A stretch of 42,972 nt of DNA from Bacteroidales bacterium (GCA_017412115.1 JAFPYR010000132.1:1-42972), one strand, 5' to 3'; positions 8,019-15,788 are shown, counted from the stretch's first letter. Numbers and translations are program-made. Notes: generated from the sequence alone by a model not told the origin.

Positions 8019-10211
8019 TTATTTTCTGATTTCGCCCGGAGCTATGCCGTACTCGTCCTTAAAACATTTTGTAAAATATGCCGGAGAGGTAAAACCTGTT
8101 GAATAAGCTATTTCACTGACAGATTTTGTAGTTAGAGAAAGCATTTCTTTGCCACAAGCAAGACGCGCTTTTCTGAGCAAATCCACTGGTGTACAACCCG
8201 TTAAAGCCTTAATTTTGCGATAAAGTTGAACCCGACTCAATCCTAATTCTGCCGCAATGGTTTCTACACTCAGTTCCGAATTAGAAAGATTTTTCTCAAC
8301 AAAAGCCTTAAAACGCTGAATGAAAACATCTTCTGTTGCAAAAGTTTTTTCATTATTTTGCTGAGGTTCTTGCGTTTCGGCTTTGTTGGAATTGTAAGCG
8401 TTGTTTTCCCAAATATTTTTTAGCAAACGCCTGTTTTTCAGAAGATTGTCGATACGTGCCAAAAGTAAATCCTGTGAAAAAGGTTTCGTGATGTAAGCGT
8501 CAGCACCGCTTTGAAAGCCTTCCACAAAATTCTCGTCCAACGACCGTGCCGTCAAAAGAATCACTGGAATATGGCTCGTAATGATGTTTTCTTTGATGCG
8601 TCGGCAAAACTCCAAACCGTCCATCACAGGCATCATTATATCGCTGATTATTAGGTCAGGAACCTCTTTTTCGGCTTTCTGCAAACCTGCATTGCCGTCA
8701 GAAGCCTCAAAAATATTATAACTGCCTGAAAGTATGGTTCTTAAGTATGTAAGAATGTCAGCATTGTCATCAACAATCAAAAGTGTAAAAGCGTTTTCCG
8801 GGGTTTTGACAATGTTTTGAGCAGCGGGATTGAGGTTTTGAACGGTCATCGTATCAATTTCCGAAAACGAAAGTTCGCCTGAATGTTTGCCGCTTTGTCG
8901 CTCTAAAAGTCTGTTAATCAATTCAGAAAGTCTTGCTGCATTGCGGCACAAAATCGTAAACATTTCAGAATTTTCGGGGCTTAGTTTTTTAAATTCGTCG
9001 GTTGAGGACAGCCTCGAAAGCGGACCTTCTATCAACGTTAAAGGCGTGCGGAGTTGGTGCGAAATTTCCGTGTAAAATTCCAACTGTTGCTGAGCCATTT
9101 TTTCACGCTCGGAATTGATTCGGATTTTTTGAAGCCAATATTTGTAAACCACCACCATCATTACGAGCAAAAGGATTACTACGCTTGCCGTCATAATGGT
9201 CATAGCTTTTTGATTTGTAAGCTCTTGAAGATAATTTTCAGCTTTGTTACGTAGTATTTCCAAGCGGTTTTGCTGATTAATAATTTCTTCGCCGCTCATA
9301 TACTGCACCGAAGCGTTTTCGGGCGTAACGATTGCCGAACTCAAAAGCGTTTCTTTTTGGTATGGACGACCTTCAAGAATATCCAAGGCAAGAATCAACA
9401 ATTTGTCGCCGCAAGTGGGGTAAATGTACGAGGCATCGAGCAGAGAGTCGCGGACGAGTTTTATTCCGCCGTCTTTACCGGGCAAACCGTCAATTCCGCA
9501 AAATTTAGGCAGTTTTTTTATGCTTGACGACTCTTCAAAAGCCTTTCTCGCGCCTAAAGCCGAGCGGTCGTTGTGTCCGAAAACCAAATCAATGTTTTCT
9601 AATTGCGGCAAAATATGCTTTACTTCGTTGTATGCTTTTTCTTGAGTCCAATCGCCTTCTACGGAGGCTACGATTTCGATTTCGGGAAAATCTTTTAGAG
9701 CATTAACAAAGCCTTCGTGCCGTTCTGTTGCTGGCGATGATCCTGGCAACCCTTTGATTTCCAACACTCTGCCCTTGTTGAAAAGTTGAGTGGCGACATA
9801 ACGTCCCATCTGAAATCCCATTTCGTAATTGTCAGCACTCATAAAAGCGGTGTATTTGGTAGAGCCTGTTTTTCTTTCAAAAACAATAACGGGAATGCCG
9901 CTTTCAGCCGTGCGGTCTATCACCTCAGAAATGCTTTCAACCTGATTAGGCGCAACAATCAACAAATCAATACCTAAGGAAACGAGGCTGTCAATTTGCA
10001 GGATTTGACGGCGGCTATCATCATAAGCTGTTGCGAAACAAAGTGTTACGCCTTCATGAAAATTACTTTCCATATCGAGTTCGGCGTTTTGTTTGTTGCG
10101 CCAAACATCTCCAGAACATTGTGAAATTCCTATTTTATATTTTGTTTTTTTTCCGCCGCACGAAGAAAATACTGTCAGCAGCACAAAAAAATATATAAAT
10201 GCTTTTGTCAT
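8019..10211 (-). CDS. PBP-type hybrid two-component regulator lacking the ATPase domain
   Basis: Likely fructose sensor-regulator of the fructan genes, by analogy with BT1754. Domains in order: signal sequence with Cys18; LacI/RbsB-like periplasmic sugar-binding domain (about 25-310, with PNQVES and GHNDRSALG patterns); transmembrane helix (about 338-358); HisKA helix pair with His385 in EISHQLRTP; receiver (about 475-595, Asp524 in ISDIMMP, Thr554, Lys576); AraC-type DNA-binding domain (about 628-730). Only some 35 residues separate HisKA from the receiver, so the roughly 120-residue HATPase_c domain is absent with no frameshift. The residue after His385 is Gln where HisKA usually has Glu or Asp. 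The protein is 730 aa, well short of the usual hybrid length. Autophosphorylation therefore looks unlikely. Ligand and targets are inferred. Confidence 0.9.
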   Translation of the reverse strand: MTKAFIYFFVLLTVFSSCGGKKTKYKIGISQCSGDVWRNKQNAELDMESNFHEGVTLCFATAYDDSRRQILQIDSLVSLGIDLLIVAPNQVESISEVIDRTAESGIPVIVFERKTGSTKYTAFMSADNYEMGFQMGRYVATQLFNKGRVLEIKGLPGSSPATERHEGFVNALKDFPEIEIVASVEGDWTQEKAYNEVKHILPQLENIDLVFGHNDRSALGARKAFEESSSIKKLPKFCGIDGLPGKDGGIKLVRDSLLDASYIYPTCGDKLLILALDILEGRPYQKETLLSSAIVTPENASVQYMSGEEIINQQNRLEILRNKAENYLQELTNQKAMTIMTASVVILLLVMMVVVYKYWLQKIRINSEREKMAQQQLEFYTEISHQLRTPLTLIEGPLSRLSSTDEFKKLSPENSEMFTILCRNAARLSELINRLLERQSGKHSGELSFSEIDTMTVQNLNPAAQNIVKTPENAFTLLIVDDNADILTYLRTILSGSYNIFEASDGNAGLQKAEKEVPDLIISDIMMPVMDGLEFCRRIKENIITSHIPVILLTARSLDENFVEGFQSGADAYITKPFSQDLLLARIDNLLKNRRLLKNIWENNAYNSNKAETQEPQQNNEKTFATEDVFIQRFKAFVEKNLSNSELSVETIAAELGLSRVQLYRKIKALTGCTPVDLLRKARLACGKEMLSLTTKSVSEIAYSTGFTSPAYFTKCFKDEYGIAPGEIRK

Positions 10212-10310
10212 TGATTTTTTAATAATTAATTATGCTGAAACCGTGATAAGAATCAAATTAATACTCTTAACGTATATTTTTTTATTGACATATAACATTT
10301 AATTCTGCTG

Positions 10311-10342
10311 CAAATATAACATTTTAATTTATTACCAACAAA
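10311..10342 (-). promoter_or_regulatory. Promoter of the hybrid sensor gene
   Basis: On the minus strand, TTTG (plus-strand CAAA 10339-10342), 20 nt, then TATATTTG (plus-strand CAAATATA 10311-10318). This gives a 5' leader of roughly 90 nt. The remainder of the 10212-10541 gap is AT-rich and holds only this promoter and that of the next gene. Confidence 0.8.
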
Positions 10343-10512
10343 CAAAAACACTTAAAATTATCTACTGATTGTAAACAATTTTTATATATTTTTTATACTG
10401 CCAATAAACAAATTTGCCGATAGATTATACTATGGATTTAGACAACGAGCTATATAAACCCACAAAATATTAAAGCTTTCAAAAAAAACTTTCGTGGTCA
10501 AAAAAAATAAAT

Positions 10513-10520
10513 TATATTTG
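10513..10520 (+). promoter_or_regulatory. -7 box of Rpn-like nuclease gene, copy 1
   Basis: TATATTTG 22 nt upstream of the ATG, with a TTTC at the -33 position. The same arrangement lies at 13752-13759 in front of copy 2. Confidence 0.65.
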
Positions 10521-10541
10521 CATCGAAAAAAATAAAAAATC

Positions 10542-11627
10542 ATGGCAAAAGTTTGTAATCCGATATATGACACCGTTTTTAAATACCTTGTGGAGGACGA
10601 GCGAGTTGCAAAAGTTCTCTTAGGGTGCATTTTGAATAAAAAAATTGTTCATGTTGAGATTAAAGGACACGAAAGTACATATCGCGACGACGACAACCAA
10701 CTGAAACTTTTGCGCTTTGATTTTGCGGGTACGATTGAAAATCCCGACGGTACCAAAGAAACTGTTACGATAGAACTTCAAAAGGCATCAGAGCCGGAAG
10801 AAGTGATGAGATTTCGCAGTTATTTTGGCATACAGATGGCGAGCAAGTCAAACGCTGACACTATTGTTAAATATCATCGCGACAAAGATAAAACGCCTTA
10901 CAATGTCCTTAAACCGCGTCGCATTTATGGCATTTTTATACTTGGTCATTCGTTAGGCAAGGGTTTTGAATACCCGCTAATTAAAGGTAGTACAGTCTTT
11001 TACGATGAGGACAACAACGTTTTGAATTTTAAGACTCAATGCGAGTTTCTTAAAGGTATGACCTACGATTTGTATATCATACAGCTTCCATTTCTGCCCG
11101 AACGTCCAAAGAAACCTTTGGAAAAAATGTTGCGTGCCTTCGACCAGCGTTACAAGGTGGAAAACGATGACCGTTACCTTGAACTTACCGAGGATACTGC
11201 CGATTACGACTCTGATTTTAACGTGATTTTCAGACGTTTGCTTCATGCCTCAGCAGATGAACAACTACGTCGAAATCTCGACCTTGAAGATTATGCCGAA
11301 CGATTATGGACAATAAGACAAGCCGAGAGAGAAGATCTTGAATATGAGTTAAAAGAGAAAAAGCAACTTTTAGCAGAACAAGAAAGTCAATTAGCAGAAC
11401 AAGAAAGTCAATTGGCAGAACAGAAAAGTCAATTAGCAGAGCAGAAAAATCAATTAGCAGAAAAGGATAACCAATTGGCAGAACAAAAAAGTCAGTTGGC
11501 AACGCAACAAAATCAATTGGTTGCGATGATAAAGTTGTCGGCATCGCTCGGTGCAAGTCCTGATCAAATTGCTGCGCAACTATCTATTTCAATTGATGAA
11601 GTGAATCGGGTTTTGTCGCAAAATTAA
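10542..11627 (+). CDS. Rpn-family PD-(D/E)xK nuclease ('transposase' family), copy 1
   Basis: Resembles the Rpn / PDDEXK_2 group often annotated as PD-(D/E)xK nuclease family transposase. Characterised E. coli relatives are DNA nucleases that promote recombination or act in phage defence. Visible core: Asp60 in LRFDFAG and Glu78-Leu-Gln80-Lys81 in TIELQK, the E-x-Q form of the motif common in this group. The C-terminal third is a charged coiled coil of 7-residue repeats (QLAEQES type), ending in a small helix-turn-helix-like tail (about 329-361). Copy 1 has 361 residues and copy 2 has 354, a difference of exactly one heptad. The two copies flank the transglutaminase-like gene. An in-frame Met329 begins the tail; internal translation giving an inhibitor, as reported for E. 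coli RpnA, is possible but not shown. Confidence 0.85.
   Translation: MAKVCNPIYDTVFKYLVEDERVAKVLLGCILNKKIVHVEIKGHESTYRDDDNQLKLLRFDFAGTIENPDGTKETVTIELQKASEPEEVMRFRSYFGIQMASKSNADTIVKYHRDKDKTPYNVLKPRRIYGIFILGHSLGKGFEYPLIKGSTVFYDEDNNVLNFKTQCEFLKGMTYDLYIIQLPFLPERPKKPLEKMLRAFDQRYKVENDDRYLELTEDTADYDSDFNVIFRRLLHASADEQLRRNLDLEDYAERLWTIRQAEREDLEYELKEKKQLLAEQESQLAEQESQLAEQKSQLAEQKNQLAEKDNQLAEQKSQLATQQNQLVAMIKLSASLGASPDQIAAQLSISIDEVNRVLSQN
11388..11513 (+). repeat. Six 21-bp units encoding heptads, copy 1
   Basis: Units of the form CAATTAGCAGAACAAGAAAGT-like sequence, period 21 bp, run in frame and encode QLAEQxx heptads. Copy 2 has five such units at 14626-14730, so this is a variable-number repeat. 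Confidence 0.9.
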
Positions 11628-11692
11628 AGAAATCCTACAATGACTTTTTTCAAAAAAAATCAAATTTCAATAGAAATTTAAGCAATAATTTA

Positions 11693-11700
11693 TACATTTG
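11693..11700 (+). promoter_or_regulatory. -7 box preceding structured leader RNA 1
   Basis: TACATTTG matches TAnnTTTG; no clear -33 element. It predicts transcription from about 11707, so the structured RNA would form the 5' leader of the 11954 gene. Confidence 0.55.
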
Positions 11701-11706
11701 CAGCGT

Positions 11707-11905
11707 ATAATAAAGCAAAGAAATAATTGAAGGAGCGTTTGCTTGGGCTGACTCATCTGAATTCGACCAAACTATATCAGTAACTCATGTCAGCACTTGC
11801 GAATGCTCGTACTCTGGTATATAGGGGTGCGAGCTTACTTTGTAGTATGAATTGGGCTTTGGTCGGCCTTCAGATGAACTATGGAGTAACTGCGCCCTTT
11901 CTTTA
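11707..11905 (+). ncRNA. Structured leader RNA 1 (unknown family)
   Basis: About 200 nt with nested pairing. Outer helix: 11754-11761 (CATCTGAA) with 11869-11876. Second helix: 11765-11771 (GACCAAA) with 11858-11864. Inner hairpin: 11805-11812 (GCTCGTAC) with 11827-11834. The internal loop on the 3' side contains GCCTT. The 3' tail 11885-11897 (AGTAACTGCGCCC) can pair instead with 11825-11839, competing with the inner hairpin, and is followed by a T-rich run. The element at 18107 has the same order of helices, the same GCCTT loop and the same alternative pairing, with different sequences in the stems. No known riboswitch signature was recognised. Confidence 0.55.
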
Positions 11906-11942
11906 TGTTGAATCAACATGATTGAATTGTTTAACATAAAAT

Positions 11943-11950
11943 AAGGAGGA
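11943..11950 (+). promoter_or_regulatory. Strong Shine-Dalgarno of the transglutaminase-like gene
   Basis: AAGGAGGA ends 3 nt before the ATG at 11954. Near-perfect Shine-Dalgarno sequences are unusual in Bacteroidetes and are not obvious before the other genes of this window. Confidence 0.6.
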
Positions 11951-11953
11951 TAT

Positions 11954-13621
11954 ATGAAAAAAATTTTACTGTTGTTTGTTGCTGTTGTTTCTCCGCTTAT
12001 ATTTTTTCAGAGTTGTAGCAAGGATGATGACGGGGACACAGAAATTGTTAATGGGGGCAGCAGCAATGATGATGGCACTAACGATGGGGACAAAACTCAA
12101 ACTGACCCAACAGAACTTGATTGGAAGATAAAATGGGATTATATCAGCGATGATTTATTCCCAAGTTTTACTTATATGCAGTTGATTAGCCATCAATTTG
12201 CAGATGCCCCTGAATGTGTAAGCATCTCTATTCCAAAAGAATCAGAAGGTGCACGTATTAAACTCACAGTTGAAGGTAATGAGTTTATAAATCAGACCGT
12301 TGTGGAGGAAACTATTACAGCGGATATGATTAAAAAAGGAGATTACTCGCCAGTTATTAATTGGAAGCAAGATGCCTTCATCAATGCTAACACCCCTGGA
12401 TTTTTCAACTTGAATGCCGTTTTAGAAATCAATGATAAAGTTGTTCAGCGTTTCAATAAACGAGTTAACTATCACAGTATTAACGAATGTGTATTTGCTT
12501 GGACGGGAACAGAAAAAGGTGATATTGATTTGAGATACCTTTTCTCCATATATGTCAATGAGGATAATCCAAACATAGGTAAAATTATGGAGCAATGTCT
12601 TGCACTTGGCGAAAATCGTCAGTTTGTTGGAAATCAATGGTCGAAAGATGATGTTATAAAACAGATGTGGTGGGTTTGGCAATATTTTACAATGCGTGGA
12701 ACTACTTATAGTAGTATTGCCACAACTTCGTCAAATGTAGTTGAATCGTCTGACGGTACAAAAATTTCAAGTCAGTATGTAAGATTTTTTGACCAATGCT
12801 ATAATGAAAAACAGGCAAACTGCGTTGACGGTAGTTGTTTATTGGCTTCAATCTACCAAAAAATAGGATTAAATGTCGGCTTAGTATTAGTGCCGGGACA
12901 TTGTTTCTTGGCTGTTAGACCTCAAACTGCCGATGTAAAAGGTCAAGAGAACGAAAATGTTATTTTCCTGGAAACAACTTGTATGGGTAATACTCAAATT
13001 AATGGTGTACAATACAATCCTAAAAATGAGGGTGATAATTGGGCTTTATTCCAAAATGCAATAGACGATGCATATAATAAATTCTTTGATAATGTAAACA
13101 AATACGGAACAGATGGAGCAAATCTTGTTGTATTCATTGATGATTGCCGTGCAAATGGTATTAAGCCTATCCAACGTACACAGGAAATCAATGTAGAAGA
13201 ACTTGATGCTCCTATTGTAACTAATTACACTCCTTTGGTTGATAACGTAAGTTTCAATCGATCGGAGCATAAATATATTGGATATTACAACAACGAGAAT
13301 AATGCCAACGATAAAACAGATTACAACTACCGTTACACAATTGGTTTCACGCTGTCTTATCCTAATGTAGAATCTACAACAGAGACTGGATTCATTATAG
13401 GCGATGCTTCATTTTTTAATTCTAATGGGGCAGTTGGACAGGGTTGTCTTAGGTCTTGGCAAAATTCGCAAAGTTCATCATCAGGTTCTATGTATTATTA
13501 TTCCAACTCTACGTCGGCAATTGTTTGCGTGCAAGCATATTGCATTGATAAATATGGATATGAACATAGGTCTTCTATTCAAGGAGTTAACTGCGTTTAC
13601 AGTGCAATGGGAACAAAGTAA
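11954..13621 (+). CDS. Transglutaminase-like surface lipoprotein
   Basis: Exported lipoprotein (lipobox FFQSC, Cys21) with an Asp/Asn/Gly-rich linker after the anchor, typical of surface-exposed Bacteroidetes proteins. The middle holds a candidate transglutaminase/papain-like triad: Cys295 in VDGSCLLAS, His316 in VPGHCFLA and acidic Glu340 in FLETT. This order and spacing match the transglutaminase-like fold, whose members act as proteases, amidases or cross-linking enzymes. Substrate cannot be predicted. The C-terminal 150 residues are aromatic- and Asn-rich, probably beta-structured. It follows a structured leader RNA and a strong ribosome-binding site and is enclosed by the two Rpn-like repeats. 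A 17-bp hairpin follows the stop. The lipoprotein call is firm; the fold call is moderate. Confidence 0.65.
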   Translation: MKKILLLFVAVVSPLIFFQSCSKDDDGDTEIVNGGSSNDDGTNDGDKTQTDPTELDWKIKWDYISDDLFPSFTYMQLISHQFADAPECVSISIPKESEGARIKLTVEGNEFINQTVVEETITADMIKKGDYSPVINWKQDAFINANTPGFFNLNAVLEINDKVVQRFNKRVNYHSINECVFAWTGTEKGDIDLRYLFSIYVNEDNPNIGKIMEQCLALGENRQFVGNQWSKDDVIKQMWWVWQYFTMRGTTYSSIATTSSNVVESSDGTKISSQYVRFFDQCYNEKQANCVDGSCLLASIYQKIGLNVGLVLVPGHCFLAVRPQTADVKGQENENVIFLETTCMGNTQINGVQYNPKNEGDNWALFQNAIDDAYNKFFDNVNKYGTDGANLVVFIDDCRANGIKPIQRTQEINVEELDAPIVTNYTPLVDNVSFNRSEHKYIGYYNNENNANDKTDYNYRYTIGFTLSYPNVESTTETGFIIGDASFFNSNGAVGQGCLRSWQNSQSSSSGSMYYYSNSTSAIVCVQAYCIDKYGYEHRSSIQGVNCVYSAMGTK

Positions 13622-13645
13622 AATATAATCTTTGATTTTATATTC

Positions 13646-13689
13646 ATTCCACCTACAAAATCCATAATAACAGATTTTGTGGGTGGAAT
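13646..13689. terminator. 17-bp hairpin after the transglutaminase-like gene
   Basis: Arms 13646-13662 and 13673-13689 pair over 17 bp with one G-U. No long T run follows, so it may act as an RNA-stabilising 3' end or as a terminator read on either strand. Confidence 0.55.
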
Positions 13690-13751
13690 TATATAAAAAA
13701 CAAAATATTAAAGCTTTCAAAAAAAACTTTCGTGTTCTAAAAAAAATAAAT

Positions 13752-13759
13752 TATATTTG
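13752..13759 (+). promoter_or_regulatory. -7 box of Rpn-like nuclease gene, copy 2
   Basis: TATATTTG with TTTC at 13728-13731, 20 nt upstream. Duplicated together with the gene. Confidence 0.65.
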
Positions 13760-13779
13760 CATCGTAAAAATAAAAAATC

Positions 13780-14844
13780 ATGGCAAAAGTTTGTAATCCG
13801 ATATATGACACCGTTTTTAAATACCTTGTGGAGGACGAGCGTGTTGCAAAAGTTCTCTTAGGGTGCATTTTGGGTAAAAAAATTGTACATGTTGAAATTA
13901 AAGGACACGAAAGTACATATCGCGACGACGACAATCAACTGAAACTTTTACGCTTTGATTTTGCGGGTACGATTGAAAATCCCGACGGTACCAAAGAAAC
14001 TGTTACGATAGAACTTCAAAAGGCATCAGAGCCGGAAGAAGTGATGAGATTTCGCAGTTATTTTGGTATCCAAATGGCGAGCAAGTCAAACGCTGACACT
14101 GTTGTTAAATATCATCGCGACAAGGATAAAACACCTTATAATGTCCTTAAGCCGCGCCGTATTTATGGCATTTTTATACTTGGTCATTCGCTCGGCAAGG
14201 GTTTTGAATATCCTCTAATTAAAGGTAGTACGGTCTTTTACGATGAGGACAACAACGTTTTGAATTTTAAAACGCAATGCGAGTTTCTTAAAGGTATGAC
14301 GTACGACTTGTATATCATACAACTTCCATTTCTGCCTGAACGTCCAAAGAAACCTTTGGAAAAAATGTTGCGTGCGTTCGACCAGCGTTACAAGGTGGAA
14401 AACGATGACCGTTACCTTGAACTTACCGAGGATACTGCCGATTACGACTCTGATTTTAACGTGATTTTCAGACGTTTGCTTCATGCCTCAGTAGATGAAC
14501 AATTACGCCGAAATCTTGACCTTGAAGATTATGCCGAACGCTTATGGACAATCAGACAAGCCGAGAGAGAAGATCTTGAGTATGAGTTAAAAGAGCAGAA
14601 GCAACTTTTAGCAGAACAAGAAAGTCAATTAGCAGAAAAGGAAAGTCAATTAGCAGAAAAAGATAATCAATTGGCAGAAAAAGATAATCAATTGGCAGAA
14701 AAGGATAATCAATTGGCAGAAAAGGATAATCAATTGGTTGCGATGATAAAGTTGTCGGCATCGCTCGGAGCAAGTCCTGAAAAGATCGCTACGCAACTTT
14801 CTATTTCAATTGATGAGGTGAAACGTGTTTTGTCGCAAAATTAA
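13780..14844 (+). CDS. Rpn-family PD-(D/E)xK nuclease, copy 2
   Basis: Paralogue nearly identical to the 10542 gene through the catalytic N-terminal two-thirds, with the same Asp60 and Glu78-Gln80-Lys81 residues. Differences concentrate in the heptad region, where QLAEKDN units are repeated, suggesting recent unit duplication and homogenisation. It has 354 residues, one heptad fewer than copy 1. An intact frame and a duplicated promoter suggest both copies are expressed. Tandem near-identical copies can recombine and delete or amplify the intervening gene. Function beyond the nuclease fold is unknown. Confidence 0.85.
   Translation: MAKVCNPIYDTVFKYLVEDERVAKVLLGCILGKKIVHVEIKGHESTYRDDDNQLKLLRFDFAGTIENPDGTKETVTIELQKASEPEEVMRFRSYFGIQMASKSNADTVVKYHRDKDKTPYNVLKPRRIYGIFILGHSLGKGFEYPLIKGSTVFYDEDNNVLNFKTQCEFLKGMTYDLYIIQLPFLPERPKKPLEKMLRAFDQRYKVENDDRYLELTEDTADYDSDFNVIFRRLLHASVDEQLRRNLDLEDYAERLWTIRQAEREDLEYELKEQKQLLAEQESQLAEKESQLAEKDNQLAEKDNQLAEKDNQLAEKDNQLVAMIKLSASLGASPEKIATQLSISIDEVKRVLSQN
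14626..14730 (+). repeat. Five 21-bp units encoding heptads, copy 2
   Basis: Five units of 21 bp encoding QLAEKxx heptads. The last units are almost identical to each other, more homogeneous than in copy 1. Confidence 0.9.
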
Positions 14845-14920
14845 AGTTTCTTGTGCGGAGGCAAAGATTGTGTCATCAAAAATTACAGTATAATACCCAT
14901 TCATAGTATAATTAACGTAT

Positions 14921-15391
14921 ATGTCATACAAAAATGTAGTTAACGTTTGGTTTCCTGAAGAATCGTATTGCACTGTTGAAGCACAGACAAAAGAAGGCAA
15001 TCCTGTCGTGATTGTTATTCAAGATAGTCTAAAAAAGTTTGAATTCAAAGATATTTTTGGTTGGAATCTTTCTATTGTATTTTACTTGAATGATGTCGGT
15101 AATAATGGCATGTCTAATGGAAATGAGATAAGCATTATTCAGGATTATTGTGAAAGCCTTGAGAAGATTTTTAACGACAATCCGGAAAAGCCTAATGCCC
15201 TGTTTCTTTTCCGTGAGACATACGATGGCGTGTGTCATGTTGTTTGGAGGGTTCATGATGCCGACAAGGTGGATGCAATTTTGCAAAAGGTCATTGAAGA
15301 GAATAAACAGCCTCGCGAGTTTGATTATGTGATGGAATATGATGAGGAATGGAAACTTGTAGAATGGTATCTGCAAGATTTTCCACAATGA
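14921..15391 (+). CDS. DUF695-like cytoplasmic protein
   Basis: A 156-residue soluble protein without signal peptide or membrane segment. The pattern LFRETYDGVCHVVWRVHD followed by a C-terminal FDYVMEYDEEWKLVEWYL resembles the DUF695 family, whose function is not established and whose members often lie in accessory regions. It stands alone downstream of Rpn copy 2, 76 nt after its stop, and is convergent with the HipB-like gene. No convincing promoter or ribosome-binding site was found. An immunity-like role is conceivable but unsupported. Confidence 0.6.
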   Translation: MSYKNVVNVWFPEESYCTVEAQTKEGNPVVIVIQDSLKKFEFKDIFGWNLSIVFYLNDVGNNGMSNGNEISIIQDYCESLEKIFNDNPEKPNALFLFRETYDGVCHVVWRVHDADKVDAILQKVIEENKQPREFDYVMEYDEEWKLVEWYLQDFPQ

Positions 15392-15408
15392 CGGTACTTT
15401 TAATTAAA

Positions 15409-15478
15409 TATGATAAAAGTAAATAGAATTATTAAATTAGTCACCGCTTGCGGTATTCGTTTAATGTAATTTATCATA
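15409..15478. terminator. Nested hairpin between convergent genes
   Basis: TATGATAAA (15409-15417) pairs with TTTATCATA (15470-15478); inside, ATTAAA pairs with TTTAAT and ACCGC (15443-15447) with GCGGT (15450-15454). It overlaps the stop of the HipB-like gene and probably insulates the two convergent units. A related CTTGCGG hairpin lies near 39949. Confidence 0.55.
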
Positions 15479-15788
15479 CTCCGCGTTTTCTGAGACTGTT
15501 TTTGTCGATTTCGAGCAGTTCCTCCATCGTGTCGTATTTTGGTTCGGCGAGTAGGTGGATTATTTTTTCGGAATAACCAAGAGCCTTGGCAAGTTTCACG
15601 AACGATTCGAGCGAAATCGAGTGCTTCAACTCAAAATGCTGAATTGTCGAAGTAGGCACACCACTCATTTCTGAAAGAGTTTTGGTGGAAAACTTCTTTT
15701 CTAACCGTCTGCATTTCAAGTTGTTGGCAAGCCGCTGCATAGTTACCTCCAACGGATACGGATCAAAAACGTATTTTTTAAATTCCAT
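15474..15788 (-). CDS. HipB-like XRE-family repressor without a HipA partner
   Basis: A 104-residue DNA-binding protein: an N-terminal segment (MEFKKYVFDPYP), then a helix-turn-helix with the XRE pattern (FSTKTLSEMSGVPTSTIQHFE), then a tail ending LRKRGV as in HipB-like antitoxins of Bacteroidetes. The frame is open to an ATG ten codons further upstream (15818), but that codon overlaps the -7 box, so Met at 15788 is the start. No HipA kinase gene is adjacent on either side, so it is either an orphan antitoxin or a stand-alone autoregulator. Two identical dyad sites lie just upstream of its promoter. Confidence 0.85.
   Translation of the reverse strand: MEFKKYVFDPYPLEVTMQRLANNLKCRRLEKKFSTKTLSEMSGVPTSTIQHFELKHSISLESFVKLAKALGYSEKIIHLLAEPKYDTMEELLEIDKNSLRKRGV

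Larger units (their letters stand above)
10451..11627 (+). repeat. Left copy of a 1.2-kb direct repeat
   Basis: Homology with the right copy (13690-14844) starts in the upstream AT-rich DNA at TATATAAA, covers the promoter, and continues to the last codon. Differences are scattered single bases, mostly silent, plus one 21-bp repeat unit. Confidence 0.9.
13690..14844 (+). repeat. Right copy of the 1.2-kb direct repeat
   Basis: Second copy of the block at 10451-11627, including promoter and gene. It begins directly at the end of the hairpin that closes the transglutaminase-like gene. Confidence 0.9.

Noticed and set aside
11388..14730. CRISPR-like array
   Set aside because: The short repeats are contiguous 21-bp coding units without spacers; no cas genes are present anywhere in the window.
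10542..14844. Classical insertion sequence pair
   Set aside because: No terminal inverted repeats or clear target duplications were found at the copy ends, and the proteins lack a DDE or HUH transposase core.
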